A stretch of 64,000 bases of DNA from Pleurotus ostreatus/Saccharomyces cerevisiae fusant (lineage: Eukaryota; Opisthokonta), in assembly GCA_024196135.1 (NCBI GenBank), contig JAMQCK010000009.1:1-64000 (forward strand), in the 5' to 3' direction. Both the position numbers and the translations under genes were made by a program. The notes beneath the pieces are model-generated. The model was not told the DNA's origin. It searched no databases and was given only the letters and a program-made list of their open reading frames with translations. This document shows positions 47,414 to 60,649 of the stretch, piece after piece (the stretch's first letter is position 1; every line of letters begins with the position of its first letter).

Positions 47414-47978
47414 TATCATCCTGCCCACGAACCTCAAACAGCGCCCACACTGCGCATCGTTGGCCCGTTTCTTCCCACTCGATGGTGCGTTCTTCAGCTC
47501 TTGTCTCGTTCTGGCCAAATTCAGATCGCATTCTCGCCACGCTCTTGTCCCGGTCTCGTTCTCGCCACGTTGTCCCAGTCTCAGTACGCTCACCCTCTGG
47601 TCCCGACGTTCTCACCTCGCTATCGTCCTGTTCTCGCCTCTTCATGGATCGCCCGCTCGTCGGCGCCCTCTGACCTTGTTCTCATCGGTGCATCCAACGG
47701 TCCGTTCCTTCCCTGACGGGCGTGCCTGCTTCATTATCCCGTATATTGAAGTGCGAGCCCTCGCACTGGGGACATCTGCATCCTCGCATACGAGAGATCA
47801 GATGCAGAGAGCTGCCGCGCTCGGAGGATCAGAGAAGGTGTGCACTTGCAAATATCTTGCCCGAATCTAATTTTCCGCTCTTGTTCTCCGCCCAGTCCCC
47901 GCATTCTGTCCTCGCAGAATTGTGCTGTTGACCCCAAAGTGGTCCATTGACCCCGAAGCGAGCAGGCGGGCGCCGACA

Positions 47979-48187
47979 GAGCTCATGTCACCGCGCTGGA
48001 ACTCGTGTCACCGCGTCGGAGCTCGTGTAACGGCGCCCGAAGCTCTTGTCCTGTCAGCGCCCGATCGCGAAGCTCATGACAGTTCGTGGCATCTCGCCAA
48101 CCTCGCACCCCGAAGCTCGTGGTACGGCGCCCCCGAAGCTCCTATGCTCGCGTGCTGGGGCCGGAACTCGTGTTATTGCGCCCCGAA
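47979..48187. repeat. Degenerate ~20-30-bp repeat, about eight copies
   Basis: Core gaagctcgtgt-aacggcgcccc, with near copies beginning about every 20-30 bp (for example 47979, 47999, 48018, 48039, 48069, 48112, 48135, 48162). The block is flanked by a direct repeat of the form gcaggcgg-cgccg at 47963 and 48190. Confidence 0.75.
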
Positions 48188-48240
48188 TTGGCAGGCGGAC
48201 GCCGGCCGCGCCCTCGTCCAGTGACATCGCGGCGATGTGT

Positions 48241-48305
48241 ACTGGGAAATCTGGTTCTGGTGCATGGAAATACGGTTCTGATCCTTGGAAGCCCGGCTCT
48301 AGCGG
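48241..48305. repeat. Degenerate 21-bp repeat, three copies
   Basis: Unit of the form tggaaatacggttctgatcc: copies begin near 48242, 48265 and 48286, with increasing divergence. Confidence 0.65.
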
Positions 48306-49324
48306 CTCTAGGACTTCTCAAGCCTGCAAAGCTTTCGGGGAGTACGGTTCTGCGGCTGAGCGCTGAAGGTTCAGAGTCTTCTCTCCTGTTTGTTTGTTGA
48401 TTACTTCCAGAATTCCCTTCCGCGCCCCGCATCGCGCAACGTGGACGCCAGATCTGCCGCCGCGGCGCAACGTGTCCATCGAATTTGCCGCCGTCCGACA
48501 GGTTCTGCCTATCTTTCCATCTGACGCCGCGCCATGTGTTTCGTTGGCCCCGCGGTCCGCGATATGGCCGCTACTCCCCACGTCGTGTGTACTATTTCAT
48601 GCGATGTGTCCGCTACTCCCTGCCATGTCCACCTGGACCGACGCCTTGCCCGCTATCCAGCTCCTGTACGCCATACCGGCGCCCGCCCTCCTTGTCCGCA
48701 ACCCCAGTACCTTGTCCGCAGCTCGCTCGGCGCTGTCCACAATTACCTCAATGTCGACTCGTCGAGAACCTCGCGCCGTTTTGACAGGCATCGGGCCCTC
48801 GCCGGCAAACAGACTCCAGTGTTCCGATGTCATTGACTGCGTTCCGATCTCGCTGAAAGTGTTCGCTCGGGAGTTGCGGCTGTCAGATAAATCTGCAAAA
48901 GTTCTGCAGATTCTGATCGGGAATCTTGTGCGTATGGAATTTCGCAGTGAGCATCGGGCGGGGCTCGGCTCGCGGAGGGACGACGTGGAAGAAGGACGCG
49001 TCGTGACAGGTGTTGTTCAGCCCGAAAAGGCAGGAATTGTATTGTTGACGTTTGTAGGAGCATGTCAGTCGTGGCACGCTTACTAGTACACTCACCTTAC
49101 AGTGGTCGCTAGCGCTTGCAATAGTCCATTAATACCCATGCAATGTCTGTACTATGTCAAGCTCAGGCTCTGCCTACTCGCAGCCTTTTCGGCCGCTGTA
49201 GCACATAAGTACGCTCGAAAATGGCTGCGCGCTTTCGCCCACTTCCCTCCAACTGGGTCCTGCGCGAAAATTCAATCTGACACCTTCAGTAATCCTCGAC
49301 TGGCAATTCCGGGAAGCGCTATCA

Positions 49325-50017
49325 ATGCTTACTCCTCTTGTTGCGATCCTGCGCGAGCCAGGCAGGCGCTGTGATGGTGAGCACTCACGCAGTACATGAG
49401 AGAGACAAGCCTAAATTGGACTAGACGGGGACGACTCGGAATTGCAAGGCGCGCTCGACGGTGTCCTGAATGGCACCCGCTGGAAGGCGATAGATGACCT
49501 GAAACCTTCTCATCTCACCCTATACGACGTTGCCCCAGACATCGCCTCGCACATCGATGAAGACTCGGAGCAAAAGATGCTGCAAAAGCTCTCGAACGGA
49601 GAAGGCCATGCCCGGCTCTGTGTACCGCTCTTATCGAGTTCACACATATCCCCTACGCCCGAGCAACTCCCGGGAAAGCACCTCCTTGCCGTCTGGGTCG
49701 GTGTTCAGAAGGGAATGAAGGGCGCGTTTGTCGACTGGTACGAGGGGGAGCATATGCCGATGGTAGAGGAGATTCCCGGATGGCTTTGCGGGCGGCTGTA
49801 CTCCATCGTGGATGATTGTTCGCAAGGCGAGCGTCCCAAGGAAACGCAGGATGTCCAGTTTCTCGCTGTGCATCGATTCTCGAAGGGAGGGTTTATGGAG
49901 TCGGAGGAGCTGAAGGCATCGCAGAATACTCCGTGGCTGACGAAGGTGATGGAGTATATCACAAGCAAGGACCTGCGCCTCTTTGAGCTCGACGCTCTGT
50001 ACGATAGTTCTAGTTAA
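49325..50017 (+). CDS. Dimeric alpha-beta-barrel (EthD/DABB-like) protein, copy 1
   Basis: Paralogue of the next gene. Exon 1 starts MLTPLVAILREPGRRCD at 49325; after a short intron the protein continues QGALDGVLNGTRWKAIDDLK, PSHLTLYDVAPDIASHIDED, QLPGKHLLAVWVGVQKGMKG, DWYEGEHMPMVEEIPGWLCG and ends DLRLFELDALYDSSS. About 215 residues, two ferredoxin-like halves. The second half keeps the DWYxxEH motif; the first half lacks it (copy 2 has DWYNNEHGPRRL there), leaving an acidic DDGDDSE link. So copy 1 is either an eroded duplicate or uses a different junction that I have missed. Function unknown; relatives are annotated as EthD-domain proteins. Confidence 0.72.
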
Positions 50018-50310
50018 GGCCCGTAATACGGGATTTGTACCGCCGACGAAGCCAGGAAGAGACTGGTGCTGTAATCTCACACGATGGTGCAGCAGTCGTT
50101 ATTTCTTGCGAGTTTGGTATCAGAGAATCCAACCTCGGCATCTGCCGGTCAATTGTGGGCGCTTTAAGACCTGATCACGTGCTTCGCGGACACAAGCGCA
50201 CACCGTGACGAACTCAACCGGGACGTCACTTACTCATCCGCTCTGTAAGTCCGTTCGTCAGCCCGGCTACACCATTCCATCCGGTCCGTTTCGGTGGCCA
50301 GTATAGCACG

Positions 50311-50317
50311 TATATAT
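50311..50317 (+). promoter_or_regulatory. TATA-like element of DABB copy 2
   Basis: tatatat about 65-70 bp before the ATG at 50381, within a 363-bp gap after copy 1 that otherwise shows nothing. Position and sequence fit a fungal TATA box. Confidence 0.5.
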
Positions 50318-50380
50318 GGTGGAAGATCCTTCGACGACCCATAATCCCAGCACTACCAATTCCCCCGCATCACACTCGCC

Positions 50381-51139
50381 ATGTCCGAGATCACGAAACC
50401 TCTTCCCCTTGTGGTTATCCTGCAAGAGCCAGGCCCTGCGATCGATCATGATCGCTACATTGGTACGTAGCTTATAGCTAGCTTCGGAGCTCTGTTTTGA
50501 ATCAGTCGCCTAGATTGGTACAACAACGAGCATGGTCCCCGCCGGTTGACCATCGATGGGTTCCTCAACGCCGCTCGCTGGAAGGCTACCGACGGCAAGA
50601 AGCCCTCCTGGCTCACCCTGTACGACCTCACGTCAGAGGAAGTCGCCAATGGGGACGCCTACCAAGCCGTCGTCGCGCAGGGCTCCGACAACGAGAAGGA
50701 TATCCTCCAGAAGCTCGAGTTCGGTGCGCGCCGGCTATACCGGCCTCTCTCCTCCCGCACACACCCGTCCACAACGGCGGACCAGCTGCCGGGGAAGTTC
50801 GTATTGGCAGCGTGGATGGATGTGAAGCCGGAAGGCGAGGAGGAGTTCAACAAGTGGTACGACGAAGAGCATCTCGTGCTGCTGGAGAAGGTCCCGGGAT
50901 GGCTGCGTGGGAGGCGGTATACGTTTGTCAGTGGGAAGTCGCATGGTGCGCTTCCTGGTGGGGAGCCGCACTACAAGTATCTGGCGGTGCACGAGTTTTC
51001 GAAGGGCGGGTTCATGGAGACGGAGGAGCTGAAGGCAGCGATTAGCACTCCATGGCGCGACGAGGTGGCCAAGTACGTTACCGCGAGGGACCTTCGTGTC
51101 TTTGAGCTCGATGTCGTGTACGAGAAGCCGAGGAAGTAG
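50381..51139 (+). CDS. Dimeric alpha-beta-barrel (EthD/DABB-like) protein, copy 2
   Basis: Exon 1 MSEITKPLPLVVILQEPGPA, IDHDRYI joins across one short intron (GTACGT ... CCTAG) to DWYNNEHGPRRLTIDGFLNA. It then runs ARWKATDGKKPSWLTLYDLT, QLPGKFVLAAWMDVKPEGEE, NKWYDEEHLVLLEKVPGWLR, EPHYKYLAVHEFSKGGFMET and ends FELDVVYEKPRK. About 236 residues with two tandem halves, each bearing a WYxxEH motif, the pattern of fused ferredoxin-like dimeric barrels. Copy 1 lies 363 bp upstream in the same direction: a tandem duplication. Biochemical role unknown. Confidence 0.82.
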
Positions 51140-51416
51140 ATAGCCAATGTAATGTATCACCGAACACGCTCACCTGACCTGCGAAGTCGCAATGAAACCT
51201 GTTCACCCTCAGAGCTGTACTTCGTCAACACAACACATAGATAGCATGAAGGCATAGATTGTCTAAAAAGAGTGGATGGGACAGACAGCCGTGTATCCCA
51301 GTGGAGTCGATGTCCCCGTGGTGCACGCGATGGGATACTCGCGTGCACCAATTACCCAGCCAACCAATGTCCCAGCCGAACACGAACCCAGGATAACTTA
51401 CGTACGATTACAACAT

Positions 51417-53588
<2,172 letters not shown>

Positions 53589-54147
53589 TTTGCCTTTTTC
53601 TATGTGTAGTACAGATGTTCCGTCGTTACTGCAATTGAATTTCTGGGAGGGGAAGACGGTGAGCGGGATGGAACACGAGGGTCAGCGATGGCAACCGCTA
53701 CGCACAAGAGAATCAAGAAAGAAGAAGAAAACCGGGGCCAATGAAACTTGTGAAGTCTTTGATCTAGAGTACAGATGAGTAAAAAGCGCTCGAGGAGAGG
53801 GGGAGATGGTCTCTCACTTTTTAGATGGTGGCTTAGGAAAAGAAATGTGCGCCCACCTTGCTCTACTTAAATTGGTCACGTGCCCACTCATTAACAGCGG
53901 CGGGCCGCGGCCTCGCAAAGTTCAAACTGCCCCTTGTCTCAAACCACGACGCGCTACTGAGTAGATACCTTCGTTACTTCGAAATCGTACATCGCGCTCG
54001 CCTCTACCGCGATCCAGGGTCAGCCTCCGCTCAGCGGAAGTAAAGAATAATTCTCCGGTTATCATCACCTATCGATCGAGTCACCATCAGTTCAGCCGAT
54101 CGCATCCAAGTTCCCTCGACCAGCATCACCCAGAGTCCACAACTATC
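53589..54147. promoter_or_regulatory. Divergent promoter region, PAB1 and seryl-tRNA synthetase
   Basis: About 560 bp. On the PAB1 strand the part nearest the start is strongly pyrimidine-rich (TTTTCTTCTTCTTTCTTG near 53738-53715), a common core promoter or 5' UTR-intron signal in highly expressed fungal genes. No A-rich autoregulatory leader like that of animal PABP was seen. Confidence 0.45.
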
Positions 54148-55865
54148 ATGACGCTCGACGTTCTGCACTTCATTGACAGCAAGGGGGGCAATGCTGAGGA
54201 GATCCGCGAGTCGCAGCGCAAGCGCGGGCACTCAGTCGAGCTGGTCGACGAGGTCATCCAGATGTACCAGGACTGGGTGAAGAGTGCGTGCCCCGCTCCT
54301 GAGATGGATAGCCACTTACCTTGATCTCAGTTGACTTCGAGGCAAACAATCTCGCGAAGCAGGTTAACGCACTGCAGAAGGAGATCGGGCAGAAGAAGAA
54401 GGTGCGTTGATTCACAATGTTCAGTGGACATGCACTCATACGATCGGTCAGGCAAAAGAGAACGCGGACGATCTGGTTGTGCAGAAGAAGGAGCTGGATC
54501 AGAAGGTCGCTGCGAAGAAGCAGGAGTCGAAAGACTTTGAGATACTCCTCAAGAAGAAGGCGCGCGGTGTAGGCAACATCGTTGGCAAGAACGTCCCCGT
54601 CAGCCAGACTGAGGTGCGCAAGATGGACCTTCCTCCATAGCCTACTTACTTACGGAGCCTAGGACGACAATGTCACTGTCCGCACCTGGTTCCCCTCTGG
54701 CGAGACGGACGAGCCCCCAGCTCGGCCCGGTATCCTCGCACATCACGAAGTCTTGCTCCGCCTCGATGCCATGGACCTTGAGAGAGGTGCGTCGCAGCGT
54801 GCGGTGCGATCTCCGTAACTGACGGCGTACAGGTGTGAAGGTCTCCGGTCATCGAGGATACTACCTCACTGGCGATGGTGTCGATCTCAACCAAGCGCTC
54901 ATCTCGTACGGCCTTGACTTCCTGCGCAGCAAGAGCTACCGGAAAATCCAGCCGCCATTCTTCATGAACAAGGAGCAGATGGCAAAGACCGCACAGCTTG
55001 ATCAGTTCGACGAGGAACTGTACAAGGTCAGTTTCCCAAGCGGAACACCAGTGGGCGTTTCTGATTTGCGGCGCACAGGTCATTGCGGATGACGATGAGA
55101 AGTACCTCATCGCCACCTCTGAACAGCCTATCTCGGTCTTGCACTCCGATGAGTGGTTCGAGAGCCCGGAGACGCAGCTGCCCAGGATGTACGCTGGCTA
55201 CTCGACGTGCTTCCGCAAGGAGGCGGGTGCCGCTGGCCGCGATATGTGGGGCATCTTCCGCGTCCACCAGTTCGAGAAGGTCGAGCAGTTCTGCATCACG
55301 GACCCGGCGAAGAGCTGGGAGATGTTCGACACTATGATTGGCAACAGCGAGGAGTTCTACCAGAGCTTGGGCCTGCGTTATCGCGTTGTGGCGATCGTGT
55401 CTGGCGCGCTCAACCTTGCTGCCGCGCAGAAGTACGACCTCGAGGCATACTTCCCCTTCCAAAAGGAGTACAAGGAGCTGGTCTCCTGCTCGAACTGCAC
55501 TGACTACCGTGAGTCATCCGTTTCAGCCACGAAGTAGCCGCACGTTGACCTCCTCCTGCCAGAGGCACGACGACTGGAGGTGCGTTGCGGGCTGAAGAAG
55601 CAGGACCAGACCCGTAAGGTGTACGTACACATGTTGAACGGCACATTGTGTGCTACCGAGCGTGCACTGTGCTGTCTCGTGGAGAACTGGCAGACGCCTG
55701 AGGTGCGCACGCCGTATTTCTTACACCGTTGCGTCGTGTTTATATTTATCGACCGATCAGGGCCTCGTCATCCCTCCCCCTTTGCGCCCATACATGCAAG
55801 GGCGCGAGTTCCTGCCGTTCGTGCGAGAATTGCCGAAGAACATTCAGAAGAAATCGCAGGCATAG
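54148..55865 (+). CDS. SES1: Cytosolic seryl-tRNA synthetase
   Basis: Class II enzyme charging tRNA(Ser). The N-terminal coiled-coil arm is [60 protein letters not shown]. The catalytic core has [57 protein letters not shown] (TxE serine-binding motif), motif 2 [38 protein letters not shown], and motif 3 [20 protein letters not shown]. It ends [20 protein letters not shown]. About seven introns; all joins keep frame. About 460 residues, as expected. Confidence 0.97.
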
Positions 55866-56136
55866 AGGGATCGCTGTCGCTGTTGTTGTACTTGTTTGTA
55901 CCACTAGAATCGCTGTTTACATTATGCGGTGGGGCGCTGACCAGGAGACGGGAGGGCGTGGGGGATGCAATCAGCGCGCAGTCAGTCCGCGCGGGGATCG
56001 GAATGTTTCCTTCCCATCTGCGAATAGCACAGCCACGCCACACGTCTTGCCCTCTTAATTTATTGTTGTCATTGACCGCCGCGTCCTCCTCCTCTGCCAC
56101 CGCTTATCGTCGTCCAGCCCATTCTATGCCGCGCGT

Positions 56137-58513
56137 ATGATGCTGCCCATGAACTCGTCCGTCAAGGAGAAGGAGAAACTCATCCGCAGTGCCCAGCCGC
56201 CCTGGACGCGTCCCATTCTGCTGAGGATCCCCGGCGTTCCCGACCGCGCCCTCCGCGTTCTCATTCCCAACACCTCCCGCCTACAACAAATGCGCCTACC
56301 ACGGAACGGGCGAAGAAGGGGGCCGATCCTGCTCTGCTGCGCGCTCGTCGCCGCGCTCTTCACCCTCATCATCCTCACGCGCAAACCGCACAAGAACGAC
56401 GACTGGGCGCAGCCGTGGCAGCCCGTCCAGCAGGGCGATCCCTCCACCCTCGTCTTCCAGCGCGAGCACCTCCAGCGGATATGGGAGTGGGAGATCGCCT
56501 CGGGGCACTACCCCAGCCGGCGCAGCAGTGCGTGGCCTGTTTCGTGTCTCATCTCGCGCAAAACTGACATCGCCTCGTTGCGCTAGTCCCCCGCCAGATT
56601 GGACTGAAAGACGAGCCCTTGAACCCTGCGCGGGAAGCGCAGGGTAGTAAACCCCCTCCCTCGCGATACCGCCCACCACCAAACGTCGTCACCACTAGTG
56701 CGGACACGGACACGCTCGGAGTTGGGTACAAGCGCGTCTACCTCGACATTCAAGCCGCCCCTCCCAATGTCGCCTACCCTCCGCGACCCGTGCCTGGCAG
56801 CGCGGCGGATATGGACATCGTCATGAAGTACTGCGATTTTTCCGAAAACAAGGTACGCTCGAGCGCCGATTTTCTACCGCCTGGTCGTAATCAAACTATC
56901 TTCCACAGTACGTCCGCGACTGCTTGGAAGTGCTCAGATTAGGCGGCGGTCTCGATAATGGCAAGCGCGTGCGGCGGGGGAACATGGACGACTGGAAGTA
57001 CATCTACGTCGAGACGGCGGAGAACTCGACAGATGGGATCGACATGAAGACGTATTTGCCGAACCCGATCCACCGAGAGATCACTACCGAGCACGCCCCC
57101 GATCCGAACGCCGGACTGGAGAAGAAGGCGGACGCAGAGTGGGAGACGTCGCTCCGATTACCGCCCACCCTTCAGCACAAGCCCTCCGCGCTGCTACCTG
57201 AGCCCTGCGATCCCGAGAACCCGCGCCTGTTCCACATGTTCTGGACCGGGCCGTTCACCGACAAGCCGTATCTTGCGCTGCTCTCCTTCCTGTTCACGCA
57301 GAATACGGGCATTCACCTCAAGGACTGGCCAGCGGACGCGCGCGTCTGCCGTCCCCAATTCTGGCTTTGGATCAATCCCGGGCCGGCCGCCGCGGTACAT
57401 AACCCGTCCGCGCTTCGCGACATGTACGATCAGCTGAAGGCAAGCCCATGGGCAGCGCCCTTCCTTCACCCGCGGTTCAAGGACGTTATCCAGTTCAAGC
57501 TTTGGAACACGACAGAGCAACTGGATGGAGTACCGGAGCTCAAGACCGAGTGGCGCGCGCTCCGTGATACGTTGTTCAACTCCGGCGGACACATCATCAA
57601 CGTGCCGCAGAAGCAACAGCAGGAGGAGAGCGCGGCGGATGTCAACGGTACGGCGGCAGCGACGACTACGAAGGACGAGAACGACATGCTCAACCGGCTC
57701 GGGTCCAAGTCGTCCTCCGAGTACGACAGACTATCCGTCATTCTCTCGGACATGGCGCGCTTTGTCTTGTGTCACCGCTTCGGCGGCATCTACCTCGACG
57801 CGGACACCATCTTCCTGCGCGACTGGGAGGAACTCTGGGGCTGGAAGGGCGCGTTCGCCTATCGCTGGTCGCGATTACCCAAGTACAACACCGCCGTCCT
57901 GCGCATGCACAAGAACTCCGCGCTCGGCACCTTCCTCTTCCGCACCGCGCTCAAGAACGGGCTCGACTTCCACCCCATGAGCGTCTCGCGCTACACGGCG
58001 GACGCGGCGACGGAGGGCCTGCTCCTGCGGCTGCCGGACGCGCTGTTCGACTCGGCGTGGCTGAACACGGAGTACTATCAAAGGGACCGGCCGCCGCAGC
58101 CGTACTTTGAGGAGTTCGCGAACTTCTTTGAGACGCCGGCGAGGGACAGCGCAGCGCCGCAGGCGCTTGGCTTTGAGGGCTTCTTTAGGGGAGCATATTC
58201 ATATCACTTCCATAATTTCTGGTGAGTTGTTGTCCGCTTGATTTGCTAGGTCTACAGCTTATGCTTCCGTAGGTGGAAACCCTTCGACCCATCGAGAAAC
58301 TGGCCGGACCTGGGACCACGATTTGCCGCCAGCGAGCGCGCCGCACGGGAGGCCGCGCGCACGGAGAGCGGCGCCAACACTAGAGACGACAAAGAGGACA
58401 GCGTGTGGGACGACAAGCGGGACCTCGACTGGTCGACCGTGCTCAAAAGGACTTTCGAATCGTACATACGCGGCGAGCGCCCGAATATGTATGGTGAATG
58501 GATACACTGGTGA
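56137..58513 (+). CDS. Type II membrane glycosyltransferase, GT32-like (DXD)
   Basis: Probable Golgi sugar transferase. The N-terminus is cytosolic and basic (MMLPMNSSVKEKEKLIRSAQ ... RRRG), with a single anchor (PILLCCALVAALFTLIILTR, about residues 62-81), then a stem. The lumenal catalytic domain contains NPRLFHMFWTGPFTDKPYLA, WLWINPGP, and ILSDMARFVLCHRFGGIYLD followed by ADTIFLRDW: the LSDxxRxxxLxxxGGxYxDxD signature of Gly_transf_sug (GT32) proteins with a DXD metal site. NTAVLRMHKNSALG and FHNFWWKPFD follow. Four exons; RRS-IPRQIGLKDEP joins across 56530-56587. About 680 residues, longer than yeast OCH1 because of a Gln/Ala/Thr loop near QKQQQEESAADV. The sugar is unknown. Confidence 0.88.
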
Positions 58514-59487
58514 TAAGCGGCCTATACTAGTGGTGCGTACTTACGCTACGCTGGTGACGACTAGCCTACACCGGTGGCGACGACGACGCAGTAATACTGT
58601 ACGTTCTGTAGAATCTTGTTTGTGTGTGACTTGCTACATACCTGTTGCTATGCGAGGGGATACCTATGCGCCTACGGACACAATGTGGAGGTCATGACAT
58701 GGACAATAGCATTCCTTCTCTCTCCTTTTGGCTTGGTTAGGGACTTTGGAGACTTTTTCGACTAGTAAGGGACTATGTTTCTTTGAGCTTTGTCCTGCTC
58801 GAGGCGACCGAACGTGGTCTTGGGAGATACGAGTCCATTTAGTGCTGTTGCGCTGGCGAAGCACGTGACAAACACGGCCAAAGTTGAACATGTCATGTAC
58901 ACACACGCAGACCGCCGTGGAGAACGGACGCTACGGAGCCTACAGCGGAGGTGCCCACCAGTGGGCTAGCGCGTCTTGGTACTATGTAGTTACCTGCTGC
59001 GCGAATAAAATGCAGAGACAAAAAAAAAAAGAACATGTCATGTGACCGCGCCAAAACCTCTGACCTCACTGCTGCGAGTGAGCATCCGACTTCCCCTGCC
59101 TCAAAAACTCCTACCCATTTACTCTAAATTTCAGCATACAATATCAAGTATGATACGCCTGAACACTATCTTTCGCTGACGAACAAACGGAAAATGCATC
59201 AGGGGCAAGGACAACTAGTTAAGTGGCCCCGGGGGCGGTATACGAGACCTGCGTTCTGGAGACAACATGCACATCCTCTGCCTGGAGCCGTGAAAGGTAG
59301 GTACGTAGGTAATTGATTTCGTGACGCGTGAACGTGCCGCCGCCGCTGCGCGCCGTAGCAAGCAATATATGCAAAAGATAAATACACAAGCTTATTAAGT
59401 ACTTATGAAGGGGGGACGGTTGCATAGAGCACAAAAAAGAGAGAAAAGAGCGCGACACGGTCCCGCACAGGAAGGTAGTAGGGGGAG

Positions 59488-60395
59488 ATATCCCCCCAAG
59501 CTACGTGCACCCATCTGCGTCGACGGACGCGTCTGCGTAGCAAGATGAGGGGATGGAGGGGGAGAGGGAGGGGTGTTGCTATGCACTCCCGCGCTTTCGA
59601 CCCGCGCCGGCAGCGGGGACATGAGGATGAGGGCATCACCCGAAGGTGAGAGGCCGCTGCACCCCAGGGGGCACGCGAGGACCGCCGCGAGCACGAGCTC
59701 GCCTGCGATGAGGGGCACTGGACCTCCCCGCCACGTCCGCGCATAGCCAAGGCGCGGATACAATCACGGGGAGGAAACCCGCCGCCCCTCGACCTTTCCC
59801 GGGGATGGACTGAGCAGAGGTCGGGTGAGTGCACAGACCGCGCCGCAGAAAAGTGCCAAGCTGGCCATGACTCGGCTGCGTGCGTGGCAGGGCGAGCTCA
59901 ATGCTCGGTGTGGCCGCACGCATGTCACGCGACGCGGCAGAACGCCGCGAGCGCGAAACTCTACGACCGCAGGGAGAGATGGGGCAGGGTAAGCGCTGCC
60001 CATCATCCGCGCCAATCACTATGAGCGGGGGCGTAGGCAGGCGCGCGACAGCCAAAAGGCTATCAAGCGCTCGAATACGATGCATAACACACCATAAGCG
60101 AGCCCCTCGCGCCCTCAGACAGCATCTGAGGGCAAATAAGACGGAAAAGCGGGGCGATGTTTGCCTTCCTCCGCCTCATCCTGCTCTCGCTTGTCCCCGC
60201 TCTCCCGTCTCTGCTCCGCGATAGGATACTGATTAGTAACATAATCGAACGCGAGGAGCGCTCACGCACCCGGAACCCCCTCCTCGGCCGGCTTGTGGCC
60301 ATTGCCACGGCGATTTCTTCGTCGTTCTGTGGGACGCGATCGCGGATCGTGGGCGAGAGCTCATCGACGGCTTTTTCGAGGTGTTGAGGAGGGAG
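59488..60395. repeat. Diverged direct repeat, copy 1 (~0.9 kb)
   Basis: Aligns by eye with 60650-61525 at an offset of about 1,160 bp. Shared blocks, in order: ccaagct-cgtgcaccca; a 33-bp identical block from ggcatcacccgaaggtgaga at 59632; ggactg..gggtg; gccaaa-gg-tat; gcccctcgcgccctcag; gacggaaaagcggggc; tcacgcacccgg; ccggcttgtgg; tcgaggtgtt. Blocks are colinear, with many substitutions and small indels between them. Confidence 0.75.
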
Positions 60396-60649
60396 GGAAG
60401 TGTGAGACGGGCGGACGACGTGGGTGACGTGGTGGTTGAGGACGAGAGACGCGCATTGTGGGTACGCCGGATGGCCGGACCGGCAGATCGTCCCGCCTCC
60501 AAGTGGTGGTGTTGTCGCTTTGGAGGGAGCCGATAGAGGAGAAGGAGGAGGACCAAAACCCGCAAGACGATGGGGAGGGATCAGTGCGCGAAGAAAACGA
60601 GAAAAGCGCGAGTGAAAGATTTCCCTCGCGCTCCTGCAGTGGACGGTGA

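Larger units (their letters stand above)
45207..49324. other. 4.1-kb gene desert rich in degenerate minisatellites
   Basis: Upstream of ~46.1 kb this is ordinary intergenic sequence, including the coiled-coil gene's promoter. From ~46.2 to ~48.7 kb it is a chain of short, decayed tandem repeats with different units (the clearest are listed separately). Stop-poor sequence leaves several overlapping open frames (for example 46993-47673 and 48394-49086), open in more than one register at once and without motifs, so I do not call them genes. Confidence 0.6.

Noticed and set aside
46993..47870. Overlapping plus-strand frames of 150-226 residues
   Set aside because: All three forward registers stay open because the minisatellites lack stops; composition follows the repeats and no motif is seen.
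48394..49086. Plus-strand frame of 230 residues
   Set aside because: Begins in repeat sequence, has no recognisable domain, and another register is open over part of it.
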